From Bacteroidia bacterium (GTDB lineage: Bacteria > Bacteroidota > Bacteroidia > Bacteroidales > P3), in NCBI GenBank assembly GCA_025999775.1, contig BNXT01000018.1, positions 1 through 14,047 on the forward strand: a stretch of 14,047 bases of DNA, read 5' to 3'. A program made the position numbers and the translations under genes. A model generated the notes under the pieces. The model made no database searches. It saw nothing but the letters and a program-made list of their open reading frames with translations, and was not told the origin of the DNA. This document shows positions 6,933 through 14,001 of this stretch, in pieces (within the stretch, counting starts at the first letter, position 1; every line of letters begins with the position of its first letter).

Positions 6933-8108
6933 CTATTTGAAAAAATCCCGAATATGGTCAAAAAAGCCTTTTTCGGCGCTATTTTCTTTGGGTTTTAGAT
7001 TGGGAGAATCCTTGATTGTTTCTAATACCGCGCGTTCTTCTTTAGACAAGTTTTTGGGTGTCCATACATTGATACAAATGATCAAGTCGCCACGTCCATG
7101 CCTTTGCATAACCGGCAGTCCTTTTTCACGCAGACGTAATAGTTTACCCGATTGAGTACCGGGTTCAATTTTGACCATCACTTTACCATCCAAAGTAGGT
7201 ACCTCAACCTTATCGCCAAAGATTGCTTCTGTAATGCTTATGAACTGATTGATGTGCAAATTTTGATTATCACGTTCAAAGAACGGATGCTGTATCTCTT
7301 CAATGAGCACTATGAGATTGCCTGCCACGCCTCCGTGTAGCGCGGCATGTCCTTTACCGGAAAACGATAGCTGCATGCCATCCATCACGCCCGCCGGAAT
7401 ATTGATTGTGATCACATCTTCCCCATTGACAACCCCTTGTCCGTCGCATTTTCTGCATTTCTTTGTGATAAGCTTACCGTCGCCGCCGCATGCTTGACAC
7501 ACTACGGTTTGTTGCATTTCACCAATGAACGTGCGAGCAATATGCGTTACGTAGCCACGCCCTCTACAGGTTGGACAGGTCTTGTAATCGTTTGGCGTTT
7601 CCGCACCCGAACCATGACACGTAGTGCAAGCCTGCTTTTTGCTGACTTTAATTTTCTTTTCTACACCTTTGCTAATCTCTTCAAGCGTGAGTTTCACTCT
7701 CACGCGAATATCGCCGCCGCGGTTCACGTGCTGCCGTGCACGACCATTGCCGCCGCTACCGCCGGCGAAGAAATCGCCAAAGCCGCCGCCACCGGTTAAA
7801 TCGCTGAAAATATTACCAAAATGTGAGAAAATATCGTCCATGCTCATGCCGCCGCCGCCGTAGCCGGACGAAGCGCCACCGCCCATACCAGCGTGCCCAA
7901 ACTGGTCGTAACGAGCTTTCTTGTCAGGTGAAGACAATACATCGTAGGCTTCTGCCGCTTCCTTGAATTTCTCCTCCGCCCCTTTGTCGCCCGGATTGCG
8001 GTCAGGATGGTACTGTAGCGCCATTTTCCGGTAGGCTTTTTTCAGTTCTTCCGGCGTGGCGTTTTTGTTTACACCCAATACCTCGTAATAATCTCTTTTG
8101 TTTGCCAT
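6933..8108 (-). CDS. dnaJ: Chaperone protein DnaJ (Hsp40)
   Basis: Co-chaperone that delivers unfolded clients to DnaK and stimulates its ATPase. At 391 residues it is a full-length type I DnaJ. The J domain (about 5-70) has the essential HPD at 34-36. The Gly/Phe-rich linker spans about 71-130 and includes [11 protein letters not shown]. Four intact CxxCxGxG zinc motifs start at C161, C178, C204 and C218. The client-binding C-terminal domains follow (about 230-350), and the protein ends in a charged tail. It lies 11 nt downstream of grpE and forms a grpE-dnaJ operon. The two stop codons at its 3' side leave no room for a terminator between it and the opposing PUR gene. Confidence 0.97.
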   Translation of the reverse strand: MANKRDYYEVLGVNKNATPEELKKAYRKMALQYHPDRNPGDKGAEEKFKEAAEAYDVLSSPDKKARYDQFGHAGMGGGASSGYGGGGMSMDDIFSHFGNIFSDLTGGGGFGDFFAGGSGGNGRARQHVNRGGDIRVRVKLTLEEISKGVEKKIKVSKKQACTTCHGSGAETPNDYKTCPTCRGRGYVTHIARTFIGEMQQTVVCQACGGDGKLITKKCRKCDGQGVVNGEDVITINIPAGVMDGMQLSFSGKGHAALHGGVAGNLIVLIEEIQHPFFERDNQNLHINQFISITEAIFGDKVEVPTLDGKVMVKIEPGTQSGKLLRLREKGLPVMQRHGRGDLIICINVWTPKNLSKEERAVLETIKDSPNLKPKENSAEKGFFDHIRDFFK

Positions 8109-8119
8109 GATGTTTGTTA

Positions 8120-8668
8120 TTAGATGCCTACGACTACTTTAGCGTAACGGATTACTTTATCGTGAAGCTTGTAACCCTTTTGTACTTCGTCTATCACCGT
8201 GTTCTTCTTGGATTCGTCGTCCGTCGGCATCTGTGCAATCGCTTCCGCAACCTCAGAATCAAAGGGTAATCCTAATGTTTTAATAGCGGTTAAGCCCTGT
8301 ACCGATAAAATATCGTTAAATTTATTGTATATCAGTTCGACACCGGATTTCATTTCGGTATTGTCAATATGCGTCAGCGCCCTGTCAAAATCGTCAAGTA
8401 CAGGAAGGAGCGAAAAGATAACATCCTGAGAAGCCGTTTGTATAAGCTCTATGCGTTCTTTGACAGTACGTTTACGAAAGTTGTCAAAATCGGAGTACAA
8501 CCGAAGATATTTATCATTGAGTTCACGGAGTTCGTTTTCTACTTGTTGCATCGGCGTTAGCTCCTGTGTTTCCGATGTTTCTTCAATGGGTTCAATAGGC
8601 GCTTTATCGGACAATTCTTCGGCATTAACAGCCTGATCCTGATTCTGATTCTGCTCTTTTCTGCTCAT
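8120..8668 (-). CDS. grpE: Nucleotide exchange factor GrpE
   Basis: Releases ADP from DnaK and so resets the chaperone cycle. The 182-residue protein has a Gln/Glu-rich disordered N terminus (1-40) and a long coiled-coil helix (about 40-90) with the typical [14 protein letters not shown] (56-69). The C-terminal beta domain includes [23 protein letters not shown], the GrpE family signature. It is the first gene of grpE-dnaJ. dnaK is not adjacent, as is common in this phylum. The start at 8668 gives the usual MS(R/K)KE-type beginning. An inverted repeat 64-82 nt upstream may regulate it. Confidence 0.96.
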   Translation of the reverse strand: MSRKEQNQNQDQAVNAEELSDKAPIEPIEETSETQELTPMQQVENELRELNDKYLRLYSDFDNFRKRTVKERIELIQTASQDVIFSLLPVLDDFDRALTHIDNTEMKSGVELIYNKFNDILSVQGLTAIKTLGLPFDSEVAEAIAQMPTDDESKKNTVIDEVQKGYKLHDKVIRYAKVVVGI

Positions 8669-8720
8669 AGTACTAAAAGTTGATTGATGGATTTACGCTA
8701 TCATGCAGCAACAAGTGTTC

Positions 8721-8750
8721 CAAAGTGAAAAAACAGACAAAATGTCAGTT
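8721..8750 (-). promoter_or_regulatory. Putative grpE promoter/operator with inverted repeat
   Basis: The plus strand carries AACAGACA (8732-8739), AAA, then TGTCAGTT (8743-8750): 8-bp arms with one mismatch around a 3-base spacer. Read towards grpE, the palindrome comes first. TCACTTTG (8721-8728 complement), a partial TAnnTTTG -7 box, follows 3 nt later, about 52 nt from the grpE start. Because the palindrome covers the region just upstream of the -7 box and no -33 TTG is seen at standard spacing, a heat-shock regulator or an alternative sigma factor could act here. This is inference from position and symmetry. Confidence 0.4.
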
Positions 8751-8759
8751 ATTTTTAAA

Positions 8760-8778
8760 TAATGAACAATGAATAATG
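8760..8778. repeat. Small inverted copy of the heptamer repeat
   Basis: The plus strand reads TAATGAA, CAATGAA, TAATG, which is the reverse complement of the TTCATTA/TTCATTG units of the array at 3-233. About 2.7 units are present, in phase with each other. Confidence 0.85.
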
Positions 8779-8800
8779 TGGGGAATTTTCAATTCCACAC
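8778..8800. repeat. Stem-loop GTGGGGAATT-TTC-AATTCCACAC
   Basis: Ten-base arms (8778-8787 and 8791-8800) with one mismatch enclose a 3-base loop. It follows fic by about 60 nt on the minus strand. There is no T-run after it in that direction, so it is a weak candidate for a transcription terminator and may simply be one module of the repeat patchwork. Confidence 0.6.
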
Positions 8801-8815
8801 TTCACACTCCACACT
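8795..8815. repeat. Three CCACACT/TCACACT heptamers
   Basis: Three contiguous 7-bp units, CCACACT, TCACACT, CCACACT, overlap the right arm of the preceding stem-loop. The sequence is unrelated to the TTCATTG heptamer but has the same period. Confidence 0.75.
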
Positions 8816-8827
8816 CAATTATGTATT

Positions 8828-8871
8828 ATCCTGTTAATCCTTTAATCCTGCAAATCCTGATTCAGACAATT
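8828..8871. repeat. AATCCTG-type interspersed repeat ending at fic
   Basis: The core ATCCT recurs at 8828, 8837, 8845 and 8854 (spacing 9, 8, 9) and is followed by GATTCAGACAATT. From memory, this family (reverse complement beginning AATTGTCTGAATCAGGATTT) is scattered in many Bacteroidota and other bacterial genomes between genes; I cannot run the search here. Its right end overlaps the last codons and stop of fic. Confidence 0.65.
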
Positions 8872-9680
8872 GAGCTTGCGCAGGGGTGTGCGACTGTTAT
8901 TTTTAGTTTTTTCCCTTTAGATTTTGGTGGTATTGACTGTTTGGGGGACACATCTTGTAAGCGGGATAGTTGTCTATCTAAAAAATAATTGGCGTATTGG
9001 GAATAATCGCCTGTTTCATAAAAATGAAGAATGCCTTTTCGGTAATTTAAAATATCTTCATCTTTTGCAGAATAAACAGGAATAATATTGGCGTTCATCA
9101 TAACAATACTTTCAACAAGCCTTGAATTACGCTTATTCCCATCAATAAATGGCTGTAATCTCGCTATATTACAATGTAAATATACAGCTTGTTCTAATGG
9201 ATTAGTACAGTCCGTCTGACTAGTAAATATTCTGTTAAACATTTCTGATATTTCAAATTCATCTCCCGGAGGTACATAATTTGTCCCTGTGATTTTTACA
9301 GGAAGTTTTCTTAATATTCCTCTATCTTTGTCATTTAATAAATCCTTTGTTATGATAGAATGTACAGCAAGAACGGTTGACTGGCGTAACGGAATTTTGA
9401 TATCTTCTTTTCTTATAGCCTTTACAACAGATATAAACGCATTATATAGGTTTTTCAACATCTTAGCATCGTCAAATTTTTTCACAGAACTAATTCCCTC
9501 TCTGAGCAAAACATCTGTTTCAACGTAAGAATATGTATTTCCTTCTATTTTTCCCGAATAATAACACCATACAATTGCTAAGTTTTTTATTTCCTCCGAT
9601 GACAAATCTGATAACTTTGAATATGGACTATTCAAAATAAAATTTGCTTTCTCTAATTGTTTTTCGTTAAATATTTTCAT
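8862..9680 (-). CDS. Fic/DOC family protein with Gln at the catalytic His position
   Basis: Fic proteins usually transfer AMP or another nucleotide-derived group to hydroxyl side chains of targets. Numbering from the start chosen here (272 residues), the Fic core motif lies at 176-187 and reads QPFIDGNKRNSR. The consensus is HPFx(D/E)GN(G/K)RxxR, so Gln176 replaces the catalytic His; Pro, Phe, Asp180, Gly, Asn, Arg184 and Arg187 are kept. An inhibitory-helix motif of the (S/T)xxxE(G/N) type is present at 42-48 (SGKIEGN), N-terminal to the Fic core as in class II Fic proteins. The open frame extends 10 codons further to 9710, but that ATG overlaps a perfect TATCTTTG promoter box, so the internal MKIFNEKQ start is preferred. 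The gene is visibly more AT-rich than grpE or recG. It stands alone between a tRNA terminator and a repeat patchwork, suggesting acquisition. No antitoxin gene is beside it. The last few residues may come from a dispersed repeat. Target and activity are unknown. Confidence 0.85.
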   Translation of the reverse strand: MKIFNEKQLEKANFILNSPYSKLSDLSSEEIKNLAIVWCYYSGKIEGNTYSYVETDVLLREGISSVKKFDDAKMLKNLYNAFISVVKAIRKEDIKIPLRQSTVLAVHSIITKDLLNDKDRGILRKLPVKITGTNYVPPGDEFEISEMFNRIFTSQTDCTNPLEQAVYLHCNIARLQPFIDGNKRNSRLVESIVMMNANIIPVYSAKDEDILNYRKGILHFYETGDYSQYANYFLDRQLSRLQDVSPKQSIPPKSKGKKLKITVAHPCASSIV

Positions 9681-9699
9681 GTCCAGTGTTTTACATGTA

Positions 9700-9707
9700 C
9701 AAAGATA
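9700..9707 (-). promoter_or_regulatory. -7 promoter box of fic
   Basis: The minus strand reads TATCTTTG, an exact match to TAnnTTTG. CTG lies 19 nt upstream, one base off the -33 TTG. The predicted transcription start is about 13 nt before the ATG at 9680, giving a very short leader. Confidence 0.6.
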
Positions 9708-9764
9708 CATAATTTTGTAAAAACGGCAGTTTTTTCAAAATAAAATCAACACCATAAAGGCAAC

Positions 9765-9808
9765 AAAAAAGCCTTGTAAATCGCTAAGTTATTGATTTAC
9801 AGGGCTTT
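9765..9808 (-). terminator. Rho-independent terminator after tRNA-Pro
   Basis: On the minus strand AAAGCC-C-TGTAAATC pairs with GATTTACA-A-GGCTTT across an 11-base loop: 15 positions with a single C/A mismatch. The stem is followed by a run of six T (9765-9770). It starts 10 nt after the tRNA 3' end. The other strand has only three T after the stem, so it terminates the tRNA transcript, not leftward-facing transcription from fic. Confidence 0.88.
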
Positions 9809-9817
9809 ATCATTCTG

Positions 9818-9892
9818 TCGGGATACCAGGATTCGAACCTGGGACCCCCTGCTCCCAAAGCAGGTGCGCTAGCCGGGCTGCGCTACATCCCG
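9818..9892 (-). tRNA. tRNA-Pro (anticodon TGG)
   Basis: The 75-nt minus-strand sequence folds as a complete cloverleaf. The acceptor stem is CGGGATG with TATCCCG (last pair G-U). The D arm is GCGC...GCGC, and the anticodon stem is CCTGC/GCAGG with loop TTTGGGA, anticodon TGG. The T arm CCAGG-TTCGAAT-CCTGG is perfect. The discriminator base is A, and CCA is not encoded and must be added by tRNA nucleotidyltransferase. The anticodon reads CCA and, by wobble, other Pro codons. It has its own promoter and terminator. Confidence 0.97.
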
Positions 9893-9919
9893 AAATTGTT
9901 TTCAACGAGTATTGAACTG

Positions 9920-9951
9920 CAAAGTTACAATTTTTTTTCAATAAAAACAAG
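9920..9951 (-). promoter_or_regulatory. Promoter of tRNA-Pro
   Basis: TAACTTTG (complement of 9920-9927) matches the Bacteroidota -7 box exactly. TTG (complement of 9948-9950) lies exactly 20 nt upstream, within the 19-21 nt spacing of the -33 element. The tRNA 5' end is 27 nt downstream of the box, so a short 5' leader is removed by RNase P. Confidence 0.75.
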
Positions 9952-9987
9952 AAGTATAAAAAATCTTGGTTAAATCTTTTTTGACAA

Positions 9988-12090
9988 CTACGATATTTTT
10001 GACCAGACTGTAGCGCCAAAACGTTTAGCAATGGTGTGGATAATGATTTGATGTTCGGGCAAGTTCAATAACGGATCTTTATCAAGGGTTACAGAAGCCG
10101 CTTGACGAGCCGCCTTCACAATAGGTTCATCCGTGGTAAGGTTGGCTATTTTGAGGTTAAGACTGCCACTTTGTTCCGTGCCCTGAATGTCGCCCGGTCC
10201 CCGCAGTTGCAAATCGACCTCCGCAATCTGAAACCCATCGTTGGTCTTGACCATGGTATCTAACCGCAATCGTGCATCATTGCTGAGGTGGTCTTTACTC
10301 ATCAGTATGCAATACGACTGATCAGCGCCACGTCCTACACGTCCGCGTAACTGATGTAACTGCGATAACCCAAAACGTTCGGCATTCTCAATCACCATCA
10401 CACTGGCATTGGGAACATCAACACCCACCTCAATCACCGTAGTAGAAAGCATTATCTGCGTTTTGTTTTCTTTGAACATCTTCATGCCTAAGTCCTTTTC
10501 GACCTGAGGCAGTTTGCCATGCATGATACTGACATGGTAGTCGGGCATCGGAAATTCATAACATACGATATGATAGCCTTCTTCTAAATTTTTCAAATCT
10601 GATTTCTCCGACTCGGCAATCAACGGGTAAACAACGTAAATCTGTCGTCCTTTTTGGATTTCTTGTTTTAAAAACTGAAACATCTGGTAGCGCGAACTCT
10701 CGTAACGATGCAGTGTTTGAACAGGTTTTCGATTGGGTGGCAGTTCATCAATAACCGAAATATCAAGGTCGCCATAGAGTGTCATCGCCAACGTGCGAGG
10801 AATAGGTGTAGCCGTCATCACTAAGATATGAGGCGCTAATTCACTTTTATTCCATAATCGGGCACGATGTGCTACTCCAAAACGGTGCTGTTCATCAATG
10901 ATACACAACCCTAAACATTTGAAAATGACTTTATCCTCTATCAAAGCGTGAGTGCCAATAATCATCTGTATCTCGCCATTGGATAGTTGTTCATAAATAC
11001 GATTGCGCTCCTTAGTCTTGGTAGAACCTGTTAATAACGCAACCTGTATATCCATACCCAACAAGAACTGGGTAATACTTTGATAATGCTGATTGGCTAA
11101 AATTTCGGTCGGCGCCATAAAACAAGATTGGAACCCATTATCGGCAGCAATAAGCATGGACATCAAGGCGACGAGCGTTTTACCGCTACCTACATCGCCT
11201 TGCAATAAACGATTCATTTGCAGACCCGTTCGCAAATCGGCACGAATTTCTTTCAACACACGCTGTTGCGCACTGGTGAGCTGAAAAGGTAGATTATCAT
11301 GATAAAATTGATTAAACAATTGACCAATCTTTGAGAAGACATAGCTCTTTGCATCCGTATGCGTTCTTTTATCCTTTAAAATCCGAATTTGAAGAATATA
11401 CAACTCATCAAATTTCAGTCGTTTTTGAGCTTTGGCGAGTTCTTGTTCGTTGCGTGGAAAATGGATTGCACGATAGGCTTCTGTTCGCGACAGCATCGGG
11501 TATTGATCCCTGATATACTTCGGTAGTATCTCCAATAGCGGATCGGTTAGACTGTCCAATAAGGTTTGCAGCAGTTTACTGATAGCCTTGGAATTAAGTC
11601 CCCGTTTTTTCATTATTTCGGTAGTGTTATAGAGCGGGTACAAGGTCTCTTTAGACAACGGAGTAGCCGAATCGTATAGTTCCAATTCCGGATGGGCTAT
11701 ATTGTATATGTTTTTAAACAACGTAGGTTTCCCAAATACAACATATTCTTGACCAATAGTAATTTTCTGTTCAATCCATTTTTGACCTTTAAACCATACT
11801 AAGTCTATACCGCCGCTTTCGTCTTCCAAGCGTACCACTAATCGAGATTTAAAGCGTTCGCCCAGCATGGTCTTACTCACCGCTTTGCCTTTAATAAGAT
11901 AATAAACGCTCTCATTGTGAATATCACGGATACGTACGTAATTACCTTTGTCAACGTAGCGAAACGGGAAGTAATTTAGCAAATCTCCAAACGTAGAAAC
12001 GCCAATCGCCGTACGCAATAAGGCTGCTTTTTGTGCCCCGACACCTTTCAGAAATTCTATATTTGTATCTTCAAAATCCGTAATCATCAT
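9988..12090 (-). CDS. recG: ATP-dependent DNA helicase RecG
   Basis: Branch-migration helicase that regresses stalled replication forks and processes Holliday-like and R-loop structures. It is a full-length protein of 700 residues. The N-terminal helical and OB-type wedge region (about 1-150) starts with FLKGVGAQKA (13-22), where the family binds branched DNA. The superfamily 2 motor follows: Walker A GDVGSGKT (298-305), APTEILANQH (326-335), DEQH (399-402) in IIDEQHRFG, TATPIPR (426-432), STTVIEVGVDVP (549-560) and QLHQLRGRVGRG (577-588). RGPGDIQGTEQSG (630-642) belongs to the RecG C-terminal motif. The start at 12090 has a second Met codon directly after it (12087), either of which would serve. 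It follows glmS by 72 nt on the same strand and may be cotranscribed. No hairpin terminator is evident after it. Confidence 0.97.
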   Translation of the reverse strand: MMITDFEDTNIEFLKGVGAQKAALLRTAIGVSTFGDLLNYFPFRYVDKGNYVRIRDIHNESVYYLIKGKAVSKTMLGERFKSRLVVRLEDESGGIDLVWFKGQKWIEQKITIGQEYVVFGKPTLFKNIYNIAHPELELYDSATPLSKETLYPLYNTTEIMKKRGLNSKAISKLLQTLLDSLTDPLLEILPKYIRDQYPMLSRTEAYRAIHFPRNEQELAKAQKRLKFDELYILQIRILKDKRTHTDAKSYVFSKIGQLFNQFYHDNLPFQLTSAQQRVLKEIRADLRTGLQMNRLLQGDVGSGKTLVALMSMLIAADNGFQSCFMAPTEILANQHYQSITQFLLGMDIQVALLTGSTKTKERNRIYEQLSNGEIQMIIGTHALIEDKVIFKCLGLCIIDEQHRFGVAHRARLWNKSELAPHILVMTATPIPRTLAMTLYGDLDISVIDELPPNRKPVQTLHRYESSRYQMFQFLKQEIQKGRQIYVVYPLIAESEKSDLKNLEEGYHIVCYEFPMPDYHVSIMHGKLPQVEKDLGMKMFKENKTQIMLSTTVIEVGVDVPNASVMVIENAERFGLSQLHQLRGRVGRGADQSYCILMSKDHLSNDARLRLDTMVKTNDGFQIAEVDLQLRGPGDIQGTEQSGSLNLKIANLTTDEPIVKAARQAASVTLDKDPLLNLPEHQIIIHTIAKRFGATVWSKIS

Positions 12091-12162
12091 CCATTGTTTA
12101 CCTGTTTCTTTAGATCACCAATTTATTCGACATTCACTCCTTTTTTCAAGTACCGAAAACTT

Positions 12163-14001
12163 TTATTCTACGGTTACTGATTTTGCTAAATTACGCGGTT
12201 GATCCACGTTACAACCCTTTTGAACAGCGATATGGTAGGCTAATAATTGCAGAGGGATACTCGCCAGAACAGGGACTAACATCTCATCTGTTTCAGGGAT
12301 TTCAAAACAATAATTACTTAATTTCTTAACGGTCGTATCGCCCTTAGTAACTATGGAAATCACAAACGCCTTACGTGCGACCACCTCTTGAATATTGCTC
12401 ACAATTTTATCATAATAGCCTTTATTAGTAGCAATAATGACAATCGGCATCTTCTCTTCAATAAGCGCTATAGGTCCATGTTTCATTTCAGCAGCCGGAT
12501 AGCCTTCGGCGTGAATATACGATATTTCCTTTAGTTTAAGAGCGCCTTCCAATGCTAACGGATAGTTATAACCTCGACCAAGATATAAAAAGTTTTTAGC
12601 ATACGTGAAACGATTGGAAAACATTTTAATATCATCGTTCAACGCAAGTACTTCATTAATTTTTTGCGGCAAATGATACAATTCCGTAACAATATTTTTG
12701 AGATACCCTTCGTCAATCATGCCTTTTTCTTTAGCGATGGCAAGTCCCATCAACACTAAGGTTGTTACTTGTGAGGTAAATGCCTTTGTCGAGGCAACGC
12801 CGATTTCCGGTCCTGCATGTGTGTAGGTACCGCTACTTGTCATTCGTGCGATGGACGACCCCACCACATTACAAATACCATATACAAAGGCGCCGGCATT
12901 TTTAGCCAACTCAACAGCCGCCAACGTATCGGCGGTTTCGCCGGATTGCGAGATAGCTATCACAACATCATCTTTGTAAAGGGGCGGATTGCGATAGCGA
13001 AATTCCGACGCGTATTCCACCTCAACAGGGATGTTTAGCAAGTGTTCAAATATGTATTCTCCAACCAAACCGGCATGCCATGAAGTGCCACAAGCCACGA
13101 TAACGATACGGCGTGCATTGATAAATCGCTCTTTATTGTCAATAATACCCGACAAAGCAACCGATGATAAATCCGATGAGATACGACCTATCATACTATT
13201 TTTCAACGTATCCGATTGTTCAAAAATCTCTTTCAGCATAAAGTGGGGATATTCTCCTTTCTCTATGCACTCTAAATTCATCTCCAACCGTTTTAACAAC
13301 GGCGTTTTCTTAACATTTTTAAAGTCAACAATCCGTAATTTTTTGCCACGTTTCATGATGGCAATCTCTTCATCGCCCAAATAGACCACATCGTTGGTAT
13401 ATTCGACAATAGGGGTTACATCGGATGCCATGATAAAGGCGCCATCTTTTACGCCAATCACCAACGGTGCACCTTTGCGTGCCGCTATCAATGTGTCAGG
13501 ATCATCTTTGGAAATAATCACTATAGCATAAGCGCCAATAAGTTGAGACAGCGCCATTTGTACCGCCGTAATCAGATCAAAACCATCTCGAATGTGAAAG
13601 TAATTGACCAATTGTACGATAACCTCCGTATCCGTATCACTCTGAAAAGTATAGCCATTGGTAATAAGTTCTTTCTTTAAAGAGCTATAATTCTCAATGA
13701 TACCATTGTGTATCAGGGCTATATGCTTATCCTCCGATAAATGAGGATGTGCATTGATATTATTGGGTTCACCATGTGTAGCCCAACGCGTATGAGCAAT
13801 ACCCATACAACCGGAAAGGTCTTTATCTTTGACAAAACTCTCCAAATCGGAAACTTTTCCTTTGGTTTTATAGACCTTCAATTCCTCGTTCATGAGAGCG
13901 ATGCCGGCGCTATCATACCCGCGATATTCAAGACGTTTCAACCCATTTATCAGAATCGGATAAGCCTCTTGATTACCAATATAAGCTACAATTCCACACA
14001 T
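12163..14001 (-). CDS. glmS: Glutamine--fructose-6-phosphate aminotransferase (isomerizing)
   Basis: Converts fructose-6-phosphate and glutamine to glucosamine-6-phosphate, the first committed step to UDP-GlcNAc for peptidoglycan and surface glycans. The 612-residue length is normal. The N-terminal glutaminase domain (about 1-230) begins MCGIVAYIG, where Cys2 becomes the nucleophile after Met removal; this fixes the start codon. HTRWATHG (70-77) is the glutamine-binding segment. Two SIS sugar-isomerase domains follow (about 290-425 and 460-600), with CGTSWHA (304-310), SQSGET (351-356), KEISYIHAEG (491-500) and MKHGP (506-510). The C terminus DQPRNLAKSVTVE (600-612) is the conserved tail that closes over the sugar site. 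Only 46 bases upstream are in the window, so its promoter cannot be judged. No glmS ribozyme is expected outside Gram-positive lineages and none is seen. Confidence 0.98.
   Translation of the reverse strand: MCGIVAYIGNQEAYPILINGLKRLEYRGYDSAGIALMNEELKVYKTKGKVSDLESFVKDKDLSGCMGIAHTRWATHGEPNNINAHPHLSEDKHIALIHNGIIENYSSLKKELITNGYTFQSDTDTEVIVQLVNYFHIRDGFDLITAVQMALSQLIGAYAIVIISKDDPDTLIAARKGAPLVIGVKDGAFIMASDVTPIVEYTNDVVYLGDEEIAIMKRGKKLRIVDFKNVKKTPLLKRLEMNLECIEKGEYPHFMLKEIFEQSDTLKNSMIGRISSDLSSVALSGIIDNKERFINARRIVIVACGTSWHAGLVGEYIFEHLLNIPVEVEYASEFRYRNPPLYKDDVVIAISQSGETADTLAAVELAKNAGAFVYGICNVVGSSIARMTSSGTYTHAGPEIGVASTKAFTSQVTTLVLMGLAIAKEKGMIDEGYLKNIVTELYHLPQKINEVLALNDDIKMFSNRFTYAKNFLYLGRGYNYPLALEGALKLKEISYIHAEGYPAAEMKHGPIALIEEKMPIVIIATNKGYYDKIVSNIQEVVARKAFVISIVTKGDTTVKKLSNYCFEIPETDEMLVPVLASIPLQLLAYHIAVQKGCNVDQPRNLAKSVTVE

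Noticed and set aside
6521..6961. 146-codon minus-strand open frame across the PUR gene
   Set aside because: It lies wholly antisense to a recognised conserved gene with its own promoter and has no family resemblance of its own.
7437..7863. Plus-strand open frames opposite dnaJ
   Set aside because: They are antisense to the Gly/Phe-rich and zinc-binding regions of dnaJ; Cys- and Pro-rich text is a composition effect.
8669..9892. Integrated island between tRNA-Pro and grpE
   Set aside because: fic is AT-rich and next to a tRNA, but no second copy of the tRNA 3' end is found, and there is no integrase or mobility gene in the window.
9958..9990. Possible terminator after recG
   Set aside because: A-rich and T-rich tracts are present but the intervening bases do not form a stem; the apparent symmetry is a direct AGATTT repeat.
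12120..12165. Possible terminator after glmS
   Set aside because: Only a 4-bp stem (AAGT/ACTT) can be drawn and it is not followed by a T-run on the minus strand.
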